Positions 47,735 to 58,172 of a stretch of DNA of 64,000 nt are shown one piece after another. The position numbers and the translations under genes were made by a program. Numbering within the stretch: position 1 is the stretch's first letter; the number at the start of each line of letters is the position of its first letter. The DNA is from Lunularia cruciata (taxonomy: Eukaryota; Streptophyta; Marchantiopsida; Lunulariales; Lunulariaceae). Location: the NCBI GenBank assembly GCA_948567375.1, contig OX419755.1, forward strand, positions 2,981,001-3,045,000, given 5' to 3'. The notes under the pieces were generated by a model. That model saw nothing but the letters and a program-made list of their open reading frames with translations. It ran no database searches and had not been told where the DNA came from.

Positions 47735-48162
47735 TGTAAAAGACCAAAACTGAGGAGAGAAATAGGAGAATGGAAACTCACATTGGGACACTTTTGAATG
47801 TGAGAAAACTCCAAATGCCTAGCACAAGCTTTGGCTTTGGTATTTAAAGGTAGCATACAAGGCCCTTGGGAAGCTTCTCAAGAAGCTTCCTCAAGCCGCT
47901 TTCTTAGACTGCAAGCCTAGTTAACTAGGAAGCTTTTCAAGAAGCTTCCTTCTAGAAGTCGCCTACTTGGCGTGCAAGCTAAGCTAGTTGGAAGCTTCTA
48001 GAAGCTTCCTTCTAGAAACTACTTACTTGAGGTGCAAGCTAAGCTAGCCATGAAGCTTCCCAAGAAGCTTCCTAGATACTTCTAGAATATTCTAGGCTAA
48101 TTTGTCTTATGTGCTACTTTGTAAGCCCAACTAACTTTGTTGCTAAACTCCATATTGTTACA
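47735..48162 (-). repeat. A2 3' LTR (428 bp) with heat-shock-element array
   Basis: Minus strand TGTAACAATATGG ... CTTTTACA, equivalent to 2,495-2,905. It contains the strongest HSE of the window, GAAGCTTCTAGAAGCTTC at 47,991-48,008, a perfect run of four alternating GAA/TTC modules, plus several further GAAGCTTC blocks (47,870-48,075). A TTTAAATA box near 47,836-47,845 stands on the downstream side on the minus strand. It is preceded (minus direction) by a purine-rich polypurine tract. Confidence 0.88.
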
Positions 48163-48194
48163 TATTCTCCTGCCGCTAGTTGGTGACGTCCTTG

Positions 48195-48617
48195 TCGCCA
48201 GTGAAGCTTTGAATTCCTAGATGGCCGTCTACGGATTCTGGAGGTGAGAAAGAGGTTCCCATGTGGCATCATGAAGAGGATACCCTTTCCAAAGGACCTT
48301 GTACTCCGTATGTTGGCAACGGCCTCATTGAATATGGCAATGCGCAAGGATACGATCAACTTTGTACTCCTCATGATCATTGATAGGGACAGGAACAGGG
48401 GAGGTTGGACTCGAGAGGAAAAGGAAGAGGGGTTAGGAACAAAAGGTTTCAACTTGGAAACATGAAAGATAGGATGGATACAAATGTGACAAGGCAAGGC
48501 AAGTTGATAAGCAATAAGAGAGACAATTTGGATGATATCAAAGGGTCCTATCCAATGAGGTGCAAGTTTACAAACTTGGGTATCAAGTGGGAGAGGGAGG
48601 TTACTAGAGGATAGCAT
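48195..48617 (-). pseudogene. A2 integrase C-terminal module and chromodomain
   Basis: The frame 48,617-48,403 gives HWIGPFDIIQIVS and HPIFHVSKLKPF. The chromodomain follows in another frame (48,378-48,195): EYKVDRILAH, stop, HTEYKVLWKGYP, HDATWEPLSHL. It is nearly identical in layout to A1, including the TGA at the same place, which supports common ancestry of the two copies after that change. Confidence 0.85.
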
Positions 48618-48682
48618 GAGTTTATCACCGACTTCAAAGGTGAGATCACAATGATGCTAGTCCGCATATTGTTTTGGAAATT

Positions 48683-49271
48683 TTAAGCAACAAGGAGGTG
48701 AGACTTGGCTTGTTGGAGAGATTGGGATATAGTGGTCAAGAATGTGGAAGTATGAGGAACCTGAGATGGAAGGAGAGCAAGAAGAGAATCTAGAATAAGC
48801 GGATCTTGGCCAAAATTGAGAAAGAAAGGAGAAAATCCGGTGCTTGCCTGTTTGGAATTATCGTAGGCAAATTCTATAGCTGCAAGGCATTCATCCCAAT
48901 TGGTATAGTGGACATTGACAAATGCATGCAACATATCCTCCAATGTATGATTTTCACATTTGGTTTGTCCATTAGTTTGAGGATGATAGGCCGTGGACAA
49001 AGCAAGCTTGGTGCCGAGTATTTGGAAGAATGTTTGCCAAAACTTCCCTGTAAATCAAGGATCACGGTTGAAGATGAGTACACGTGGCATCCTATGATGC
49101 TTGAAGACATTGTCGAAGTAGATTTGCACTAAGTTGGAGCATCCACGGTATCATAGGTTGGTGCCAAGTAGATTTGCTTACTAAGCTTATCCACAAACAC
49201 CACGATTGTGGTGTGTCCTTTTTTTGTCTTTGGCAAGGATGTGATGAGATCCAAGCTCACATGTTCCTAGC
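48683..49271 (-). pseudogene. A2 integrase core, interrupted
   Basis: Frame 49,000-48,683 encodes STAYHPQTNGQTKCENHTLE (Glu region; the residue before CEN is Lys), the NWDECLAAIEFAYDN segment and the GFSPFFLNFGQDPL motif. Earlier parts with the second Asp region lie at 49,110-49,000 in other frames. The core is broken at about 49,272-49,280 by the 6.4-kb inverted-repeat element and continues at about 55,690. Confidence 0.85.
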
Positions 49272-49841
49272 AAGCGGTGTCGTCGGGAAAATAGCCCACG
49301 TGTACTCTTGAGGCTTTTGGTGTGATAGATTTTCTTTTCTCTTTTAGTTGTTGTAAGGAACATGGATTATGTCAATATGTCTCGGGTGTGGTTTTATGCT
49401 ACCTTGCCACGGGAGATATTTCCTATATTATTGTGAAGCCGGGAAAAGTTATGGTATTATTAGTTCAAGGAGTCTTTTAATCTGGCTTGAGCCAAGAAAT
49501 GATGTTAGGTTACACTAGCTCAGGTTGTTTTACGTTATTGGAGTAGAAAGGGTTCTGGACAGGGAAAAATATAGGAGATAATTCTTGAGAAAAGGGAGCT
49601 ATCGGAAATGGACCAGAAAAAGAGTTTTGGGCAGAGGGAGAAGAATATCTGGCTGTGTAGGGGCTTTGAGAGTATGGACAGGAAGGAAAGGGAATCTAAA
49701 GGGTTTTGGGGGAAGAGAGTTGACTGTAGGAAGGGTTTTTTGAGGAAGAGGGCCTGAAGAGACACGGAAGAAAAAAAGGAGAATTCTCGGAGAGATAGGC
49801 TTGGCCAGGAAGGAGAGAGATTTCTTTTGATAGGGCTGAAG

Positions 49842-50975
49842 GACCAGGAGAGGAATTTTTGAAATGTGAGGGGAGTCTTGCAGGGCTTAAGGATTTTGGA
49901 TGTGCCTTAGGCTGTGCTTGGACCAGGAGAGGAATTTTCAAAATGTGAGAGGAGTCGTGCAGGGCTGAAGGATTTTGGAGATGCCTTAGGGCTGTGTTTT
50001 GGACCAGGAGAGGAATTTTTGAAATGTGAGGGGAGTCTTGCAGGGCTGAAGGCTTTTGGAGATGCCTTGGGGCTATGCTTGGACCAGGAGAGGAATTTTC
50101 AAAATGTGAGGGGAGTCTTGCAGGGCTGAAGGATTTTGGAGATGCCTTAGGGCTGTGTTTTGGACCAAGAGAGGAATTTTTGAACTGTTAGGGGAGTCTT
50201 GCAAGGCTGAAGGATTTTGGAGATGCCTTAGGGCTGTGTTTTGGACCACAGGAGGAATTTTCGAAATGTGAGTGGAGTCTTGCAGGGCTGAAGGCTTTTG
50301 GAGATGCCTTAGGGCTGTGCTTGGACCAGGAGAGGAATTTTCGAAATGTGAGGGGAGTCTTGCAAGGCTGAAGGCTTTTGGAGATGCCTTAGGGCTGTGC
50401 TTGGACCAGGAGAGGAATTTTTGAAATGTGAGGGGAGTCTTGTAGGGCTGAAGGATTTTGGAGATGCCTTAGGGCTGTGTTTTGGACCAGGAGAGGAATT
50501 TTCGAAATGTGAGGGGAGTCTTGCAAGGCTGAAGGCTTTTGGAGATGCCTTGGGGCTATGCTTGGACCAGGAGAGGAATTTTTGAAATGTGAGGGGAGTC
50601 TTGCAGGGCTGAAGGATTTTTGAGATGCCTTAGGGCTGTGTTTTGGACCAGGAGAGGAATTTTCGAAATGTGAGGGGAGTCTTGTAGGGCTGAAGGATTT
50701 TGGAGATGCCTTAGGGCTGTGTTTTGGACCAGGGGAGGAATTTTCGAAATGTGAGGGGAGTCTTGCAGGGCTGAAGGATTTTGGAGATGCCTTGGGGCTG
50801 TGCTTGGACCAGGAGAGGAATTTTTGAAATGTGAGGGGAGTCTTGCAGGGCTGAAGGCTTTTGGAGATGCCTTAGGGCTGTGCTTGGACCAGGAGAGGAA
50901 TTTTTGAAATGTGAGGGGAGTCTTGCAGGGCTAAAGGCTTTTGGAGATGCCTTGGGGCTATGCTTGGACCAGGGT
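49842..50975. repeat. About 80-bp tandem array, about 14 units, left arm
   Basis: Unit runs from GGACCAGGAGAGGAATTTT through TGAGGGGAGTCTTGCAGGGC and a GGAGATGCCTTAGGGCTGTG end. Units are very similar to each other, differing at a few positions, so the array has expanded or been homogenised recently. Translated frames are repeats, not a gene. Confidence 0.9.
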
Positions 50976-52140
50976 GAATTTTTGAAGTTGCAAGAGAGTC
51001 TTAGGGCTGAAAGATTTTTGAAATGCTGTAGGATGTGCTTGGACCAGGGGAAGGATTTTTGAGATGCCTGAGGTCTGAGATAGGACAAGTGGGGTGAATT
51101 TTCAAAGTTTGCAGGAGAGTGTTGAGGGCTGAAAGATTTTTGAAATGCTGTAGGCAGTGCTTGAAAGTGCAGGGGAGAAAAAGGGCTTTCTCTCAAAGGA
51201 ATGAACAATGTGCAGGAGAGGAAGTGCTTGGACAGAAGAGAAATTTTTGCAAGTCTGAAGGGGTTGGGCAGAAGTTGAAGAGAACAAAATTTTGCAAGGA
51301 AGCAAGAGGACAGGAGATTCAGACAGTAGAGAATTTTTGCAGGTTTGAAGGGGATTTGCTGCATAAGTTGCCAAAGGATATCTCCCGAAGTCAGGAAGAA
51401 GAGGAGGAGAATTTTGAAGTGGATCAGCTCATCTGGAGCAAGGGCAAGAAGGTATTTAAAGTTGGTTGGCCTGTCTGAATGGATTGAATCTGATCTGCAA
51501 AACAAGGCATAGGAGAATGAAGAGGTTCGGAGGGTGAGTTGCCTTGTCTGCTGTCGGACAGAGTATATGTGAAGTGCCGGCTGAGTTGATGAGCAGTTGC
51601 AACCTTAGAGAAGGCATTGCCTTGACTAGAACTATTTGACTTATCCAACCTTGTGAACTTTGTTGTTGAAATTCTTGTGAATAATGAGTCTTGGAAGCGG
51701 ATTTGTGTTATGAATTGTGACTAGAGTTGAGGAAAACTCCATTCTAGGAGCTCTCAGTCCGGTCTAGGTGAATAGCATAATTAAATGATCTGGGTGCCCG
51801 GGTTTATGTTTTGTTAGATCACTCAGTTGTCATTTATTTTATTTATTTTATTTTATCAAAGGGCCACCTGACCTAGGTCTATGAACTGCCAGATCCCGAA
51901 CCATAGCTTGAACCTGACGTGAAAATAGAATATGAGACCAGGCAGAGGTAGAAACCATAACACCTGACTCGCATGACAAGATTAGTTTTGCAAAAGTCAA
52001 GGATAAAACAAAACCTTCAAGGGGAGCCAACCTCAAGGAAACTGAAACAACAAGTTCATATAGAGACAAATTCCAGACAATCCAGGAGTAGGGAAGGAAT
52101 GTCAGTCTACGAGAAAATCCAACAGAAAGACAGTAAGGAA

Positions 52141-52261
52141 AACTAAGCACAAGCAGCCATGTGCTTGGCGCACTCTCAAGACCGAATGTTTCCCATGACA
52201 GCGGTGTCATGGGGTTTTGTCCTCGAGAGTGCACCGGGCACCTGGCTGCTAGTGCTTAGTT
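52141..52261. repeat. Central hairpin of the foldback element
   Basis: AACTAAGCAC at the left pairs with GTGCTTAGTT at the right. The arms of about 58 bp (CCATGACA...TGTCATGG at the tip) meet in a 4-nt turn near 52,201, with several mismatches. It marks the fold point of the large inverted repeat. Confidence 0.8.
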
Positions 52262-53689
52262 GCGATTGGTGTCAATGACTTGAGTCTTCTTGAGGTTTGT
52301 CATTCTCTTCCTTTCTCAGTATGGATGGCAGCTCTTCCTAATAGGTCAGGTTGTTCTAATTGTCCCCAGGGTAGGTTTCTCCCAAGGTTTGTATGTTGGA
52401 TATTGTAGCCTAAAGTTGATCTATAGCATTCAATTGTGTTTGACTATGTTTGGCCTTGTAGCTCTACTCCTATATAGTATCGCTTCCAGTTCTCTTTTAT
52501 GTTCAGGTTGGTGGGTTTGGCTCTTGGCTCAGACAGATTCCTAAAATGGCTCTGGTGAGACTTTATGAAATAACCGCAAGCAACTAATGGTGGTCAAACC
52601 CGACTGTATTGATCACTAAACTGTGCAATCATATAGATTGGACCACGAGCTCCTAAATGCAGCCCTTCCCTTGACAACATCCATAATTCAGAGTACATTT
52701 ATCCATTCATGAATCATCCTCTTCAACCAGTCATACAGTTGTTAGTCAAACAAGACAAACAATTCTTCCCTATGGAGTGTCCATTCCTACTTTATCACCT
52801 GGGCAACCGAGACATTCCAGCTGAGCATCCAAACTCACCCAATCACATGCAAACAATCTTCTCAACTCTTTCTCTTTTATCAAACTGTCACTCACCGCTC
52901 AGCATTTGAAGCCTTTCCTTCTCTTCTCTCTGCCTGTCACTTCAGCATCAGACCTCCAAATCTCCTTTGAAAAAATGCCCTCTCTATCTTCTGCCCAGCA
53001 TCAGCCATTCCCCAACCTTTGAGAACTGCTATGTTGTCTCCAGCTCTCTTGGTCCTCACTATAAAGCTCAAAAATTCCTCTCTGTCTGTCTCTCGTAGTT
53101 CACTCTCAAATCTTCACAACTAAATTCTGAAACTCCTCTTTCCTGTCTCTCTTGGTACACTCTCAAACCTTCACAAAAAACTCGAGAGTTTCTCCTGGGT
53201 GTCTCCTGATCAGTCACAACTCTTCCTTCGAAGCACAGTCCTTGTCCTGTACAATCCTATCCTCTCAAAGTTCATCTCATTCTCTCCTGACTAAACTTGT
53301 GAAACCCAAACTCCTTTCCCTCTGTCCTAGTGCAAAATCTCTCAAAATTTCCTTCACTTCTCACTTCTCTGTCCAGCTCCTGTACAGCCAGGTCTCTTCC
53401 TTCAAAATTTCTCCTTTTCAGCCCTTCTCTTAATGTCCTTCCTTTCAATTTCCTCTGCTCATACTCTCTGGCTTCTGTACAGCCAGGTCTATTGTCCAAC
53501 TCAAAATTTCACTCCTCCCCTCCTTCATTCATGCGGGAAACTTATTTGCCTTCTCTCCGGCTCAGACCTCCTGTCCAACTCGAAAATTCACTCCTCCTGT
53601 CCAAGCTTGCACTCCTTCATTCCTCTCCTTTTCTTGTCCAAACCCCTCTAGAGTTTCTTCTCTCTCTCTTCAGGCCTTTACATTCCTGT

Positions 53690-54445
53690 GAAAATTTGCC
53701 TTCCTGTTGTCCTCACAAAACCCCTCACATACATGCAAAAATTGTCTTCCTGCACCCTCACCAAACCACTTCACATTCCTGCAAAATTTTCTTCTTGCAG
53801 CCCTCACAAAAACCCCTTCACAGTCCTGCAAAAATTGCCTTCCTACACCCTCACCAAACCACTTCACATTCCTGCAAAATTTGTCTTCCTGCAGCCCTCA
53901 CAAAACCCTTCACAGTCTTGCAAAAATTGTCTTCCTGCAGCCTCACCAAACCCTTCACAGTCCTGCAAAAATTGTCTTCCTGCAGCCTCACCAAACCACT
54001 TCACATTGCTGCAAAAATTGTCTTCCTGCAGCCATCACAAACCCCTTCACAGCCCTGCAAAAATTGTCTTCCTGCAGCCTCACCAAACCACTTCACATTG
54101 CTGCAAAAATTGTCTTCTTACAGCCCTCACAAACCCCTTCACATTCCTGCAAAAATTTGCCTTCTTGTTGTCCTCACAAAACCCCTCACATTCATGCAAA
54201 AATTGTCTTCCTGCACCCTCACCAAACCACTTCACATTCCTGCAAAATTTTTCTTCTTGCAGCCCTCACAAAAACCCCTTCACAGTCCTGCAAAAATTGC
54301 CTTCCTACACCCTCACCAAACCACTTCACATTCCTGCAAAAATTGTCTCCCTGTAGCCCTCACAAACCCACTTCACATTCCAACAAAAATTATCTTCCTG
54401 CAGCCTTCACAAACCCCTTCACAGTCCTGCAAAAATTCCCCTTCT
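53690..54445. repeat. About 44-bp tandem array, about 17 units, right arm
   Basis: Unit of the kind CTTCACATTCCTGCAAAAAT plus TGTCTTCCTGCAGCCCTCAC. The reverse complement resembles part of the left-arm 80-bp unit (AATTTTTG, ATGTGAGGGG, GCAGGGCTG), so both arrays grew from one ancestral arm sequence but with different periods. Long open frames here (53,330-54,661) are by-products. Confidence 0.88.
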
Positions 54446-54615
54446 TGCAGTCCTCACAATCCCTCTCTCCTTCTAAATCTTCCAGTCATCACCTTCTTCC
54501 CCTCTCTCCTCTTTTCCCTGCAAAAATTCCCTTTCTTGCATTCCAGGCCCAACCCTATGTTTCTCCAAAGCTCATCCCTTCTCCTCACTCTTCCTGTCCC
54601 GTTCACTTCCTCTCT

Positions 54616-54638
54616 CCCCCCCCCCCCCCCCCCCCCCC
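54616..54638. repeat. 23-bp poly(C) tract
   Basis: Uninterrupted C run within the pyrimidine-rich arm. Length may be unreliable in sequencing. Confidence 0.9.
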
Positions 54639-55689
54639 ATTTCCTTTTGTTCAGGCCCTAAGTTCTTGATTCTGGTCTTTCCGATACCACAAACCTTCTC
54701 CTATCAAAACAATTTTCTTGTCTTCCCTGTCCTATCGAGAAACTTTTCCAGCAAGTCCTTTCTTCTTCTCCTCAATTCCCTCTCCTGGTTTTTACTTCTT
54801 CCTTTGGGAAATTTTCCTGTCCAAACCCTGTTCCTTTGATAATCTCTCCCTTCACCAAAACCCACTCCCCTGCAATTGGTTCTCCAGTTCATGCACACCT
54901 TCTCATTCAAAAATCTCCTCTCCTCTCAACTAGCCCCTTCACTTTGAAATTGCCCTCTTCTTCTTCCTGTCCCAGTCCTCAAGAGCTCACTATCCTTCAA
55001 CCCTCATCTCTCTCCTCCCCAACTCTTGTCAAATCCTTTGATGACTCCCTTTTTCTCTCAACTCTTCCTGATTTCTCTCTCCTTCTTCTCTGGTCAGGCC
55101 AAAACTCCCCTCGACTTCTTTCCCTGCCAAAAAAACCTCAATAGTGCTCTCCTCCTTTGCCAAACCCTTTTCTTGGTCCGTTTCAGACAGAAGCCCTTTT
55201 TTCAAGAATTGTCTCCTATAGCTTCCTTTGTCCATAACCCTTTCCAGTCGAAAATTTCTCTGCTTCCGAGCTGAGTTCATTCACTGTCCTCTAACCTTTT
55301 CATGTTGGTATTCCCCAAACCTTTCATTGTCAAAACTCCTCTAAAGCCTCCCAAAGTATTTCCAACTCAAAAGACTCTTTTTTGCTCCTCCACTAAGGAA
55401 AACACTCTTTCACTCCAATAACGTAAAATAAACTTGAGCTAGTGTAACCCAACATCATTTCTTGGCTCAAGCCAGATTAAAAGACTCCTTGAGCTAATAA
55501 TACCATAACTTTTTCCGGGCTTCACAATAATATAGGAAATATCTCCCGCAGCAAGGTAGCATAAAACCACACCCGAGACATATTGACATAAATCCATGTT
55601 CCTTACAACAACTTAAAGAGAAAAAGAAAATTTATCACACCAAAAGCCTCAAGGGTACACTGGGCTATTTTCTCGACGAAAGTGGATGG

Positions 55690-55910
55690 AACGGCGAGTG
55701 GTTGAAGGAGTCCACTCGGCTTCTAATTGCTGGCCTTGTTACGTTGGCAACTCTCACACAATTGGACAAATTCTCAAACATCTCATGTCATGTTGGGCTA
55801 CCACCATTGACGTTCAAGGGTATTCAAGGTCTTGTCCACACCCATGTGACCAGCAATGGGTAAATCATGGGCTTCTTGAAGGCACACAAGTCAAAGATCA
55901 CCTTTAGCTA
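55690..55910 (-). pseudogene. A2 integrase zinc region, resumed after the foldback
   Basis: Minus-strand reading finds HDLPIAGHMGVDKTL (about 55,875-55,830) and CESCQRNKAS (about 55,755-55,725). This is an intact set of HHCC ligands, better than in A1, though stops lie between them. Continuity with 48,683-49,271 confirms the 6.4-kb segment is an insertion. Confidence 0.8.
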
Positions 55911-56585
55911 GAACATAGATCCGATCCTCATGAAATAAAAGGCCCTCCTTGATGGAGAAGGTGTTGCACTCTTTATTGCATGCCATAAGGCGACCTGTAC
56001 CAGAATGGATCTTGGTGTAAAGCTGATTGAAACTTGTTTTGGACCTTGGGGTAGACTGACACTATTGAAATTGTTGTTGTGATGAGAGGAAGAGACTTCA
56101 AATTGAATCAAGGATGACATGGAACCGACCTGGTTTGTACTCAAGTTTGATGTCATACAGTTGGAGTTGTTCCTCACATCAATGATGTTGACTCTTCATG
56201 TGTTCCAAGTGTAAGGTCTGCAACAATGGTTTGTGATCAGTTTGCATGATCACTTGTTTCCCCAAGAGGTAATGCCTCCATACCTTGGTGGCATATACCA
56301 TTGCAAGTTGTTCTTGATCTCAAGTAGAGTAGTTTCATTTAGCCGTATTGAGTTGGTGAGACACAAAGGCAATGGGATGGAATCCATCTAGGAATTCGTG
56401 TTGCAGCACAACTCCAATTAGAAACTGCACTCCAAAGTTAGAAGCATCAAAATCAACCACACAGGGTAGTTGAGGATCATATGGTTGAAGAATGGGTCTT
56501 GAAGATACCATATGCTTTAAATTCTAGAATGCTTCTTCCATCTTGGTGGTCCACTGGAAGCTCAAGTTCTTTCCCAAGAGATCAG
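55911..56585 (-). pseudogene. A2 RNase H
   Basis: Decayed frames with the DHKPLLQTLHLEHMK-type motif near 56,245-56,200 and the C-terminal FDIKLEYKPGRFHV-like segment near 56,160-56,110, paralleling 600-1,100 of A1. Several stops. Role in the element: removal of RNA from the RNA/DNA hybrid. Confidence 0.78.
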
Positions 56586-57347
56586 TCAATGGTGCAGCCA
56601 CATGAGCATAATAATGGATGAATCATTGGTAAAAATTGGCCAATCCATTGAATGCCCATACTTATATAGCATCCTTTGGAGTAGGCCAATCAGTAATGGC
56701 CTTGATTTTCTCTTCTTCCATCTTGATCCCCTCTGATGAGATCTTATGACCAAAGAAAGTAACCTCCTTCTGCCAAAAGGCACACTTTGAATTCTTGCAA
56801 TAACATTTCCATTGTCGTAGGTGTCTTAGGACTTCTTGCACATGATTCACGTGTTTTGCCTCTGTCTTACTATAAATTAAGATATCATCCAAGAACACCA
56901 CCAAGGACCAATCCAATAGTCCATCCAACACCCGATGCATCTGATCCATGAAGATAGCTAGAGCATTAGTGAGTCCAAAAGGTAGAACTCTCTACTCAAA
57001 ATGCTCATACCTTGTACAAAAGGTAGTCTTTTGCACATCTTCTCTATCAATAGGAATTTGCCAATAGCCGCTGCAAAGATCCAACTTAGAAAAGTAGCAT
57101 GCTCCACTTAGTTGATCAAGCAAGTCATCGATCCAAGCCAAGAGTATACATTCTTCATGGTTTGCTTATTGAGCCCACGATAATCAATACAAAAACAAAG
57201 TCCTCCATCCTTCTTTGGAACAAATAGTACCGGTGCTCCCCAAGGAGAGGTACTATGTTGTATGAAGTCCTTCTCCAACAACTCTGTAAGTGTTGTTTGC
57301 AACTCCTCCAACTCCTTTGGTGAGAGCCAATAGATTGGTCTATGTCG
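56586..57347 (-). pseudogene. A2 reverse transcriptase, truncated by element E
   Basis: Starts at the edge of element E with [20 protein letters not shown], then [34 protein letters not shown] (57,311-57,180). Next are a disturbed palm and an open 95-codon piece (56,949-56,662) with VVFLDDILIYSK, CAFWQKEVTFFGHKISSEGI. The FLDD catalytic box is intact. The N-terminal side, protease and gag of A2 must lie beyond element E, to the right of the window. Confidence 0.88.
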
Positions 57348-57348
57348 T

Positions 57349-58004
57349 GCGTATATACATTGCTACACAACATACATCACTGTCAACATCATACACTATA
57401 GAAGCACAACTCACACATAAGTTCTACATAGACTCTAAAGTGCCACAATAATCAGATTGCTTAACACTCTCAACTCAACTCAACTCAGATCAATACTTGA
57501 TCTGTCACTCTATAAACTGCCAACAACTAGGCACTGATTACAGTCAAGCCACACCCACTCAAGCATAGAGAATCTAGGTGATGCTCGGCGGTCTCTGTCC
57601 ACCATAGCCAAGAACTCAAAGGCTCAACATCAAAGAAGTGAGCTCTCTGGAGCTCACTTCAAAACTATACCCCTTAGACTCGAGCTAGCTCTGAAACCCT
57701 AATGGTCCCGCTGACGGCACACTCGACGGTGAAAACGGTGCAAAGTGATGGTGGGTACCACCGTGAAGTCAGTACCCCGAACACAAAATCTAACCGTTGG
57801 AAAGTAGTCGTTGAGAAACTGCTGAAATAACTCTAACTACTATCACTGGAACTCTAGTGTCAGAGCATCTAGATGCGGCACTACAAATGGCATGATAGCT
57901 ATTGTGCGTATATACATCGCTACACAACATACATTGCTGTCAACATCATACACTATAGAAGCACAACTCACACATAAGTCATACATAGACTCTAAAGTGC
58001 CACA
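57349..58004 (-). repeat. Element E 3' LTR (about 656 bp) with 103-bp end duplication
   Basis: On the minus strand it starts TGTGGCACTTTAGAG right after a purine-rich CTAGGGGGCAA tract and ends TATACGCA at the junction with the A2 RT. A segment of about 103 bp occurs at both ends (57,349-57,451 and 57,904-58,004), each running from TGCGTATATACAT to GTGCCACA on the + strand. Either the LTR has terminal duplications or two short LTR copies flank a 450-bp piece. The 5' LTR is outside the window. Confidence 0.6.
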
Positions 58005-58172
58005 ATTGCCCCCTAGCTGGCGGTTAGGTCCCTCTAACTCCAGATAGCCATCTACTCTAAGTATATGGTATACCCTCTAATGGGCAAAGATCAGGAGGCC
58101 GGGTGCTATGGAGCCCCATCGTTAGTCGCCTGTCTGCAATCTATACCATATAAAGAATGAACTAGCTATAGG

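Larger units (their letters stand above)
49281..55678. mobile_element. Giant inverted-repeat (foldback) element, 6.4 kb, Mutator-like ends
   Basis: The left end CGTCGGGAAAATAGCCCA and the right end (reverse complement CGTCGAGAAAATAGCCCA) begin arms that remain complementary for hundreds of bases (49,281-49,560 against 55,678-55,400). They stay recognisably so further in (49,565-49,660 against about 55,230-55,110) and again around the centre (52,141-52,261). The left arm is purine-rich, the right arm pyrimidine-rich on the + strand. GGGAAAATAGCCC-type ends recall Mutator-like elements. No transposase is seen, so it is non-autonomous. It splits the A2 integrase. The candidate target duplication (AAGCGGTG / AAGTGGAT) is poor. 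Confidence 0.7.

Noticed and set aside
49842-50975. Regular repeats suggesting a CRISPR array
   Set aside because: Units are contiguous without unique spacers and the genome is eukaryotic; it is a tandem array.
50711-51505. 264-codon minus-strand frame
   Set aside because: By-product of the 80-bp tandem array in the foldback element; repeat translation, no start context or domain.
53330-54669. Long + strand open frames (443 and 320 codons) with repeated CKNCLPAA/LQKLSSCS motifs
   Set aside because: They are translations of the 44-bp tandem array and pyrimidine-rich arm; three overlapping frames look alike and no domain is present.
49272-55687. A 9-bp target duplication for the foldback element
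   Set aside because: Best flanks match at only about 5 of 8-9 positions; not strong enough to claim.
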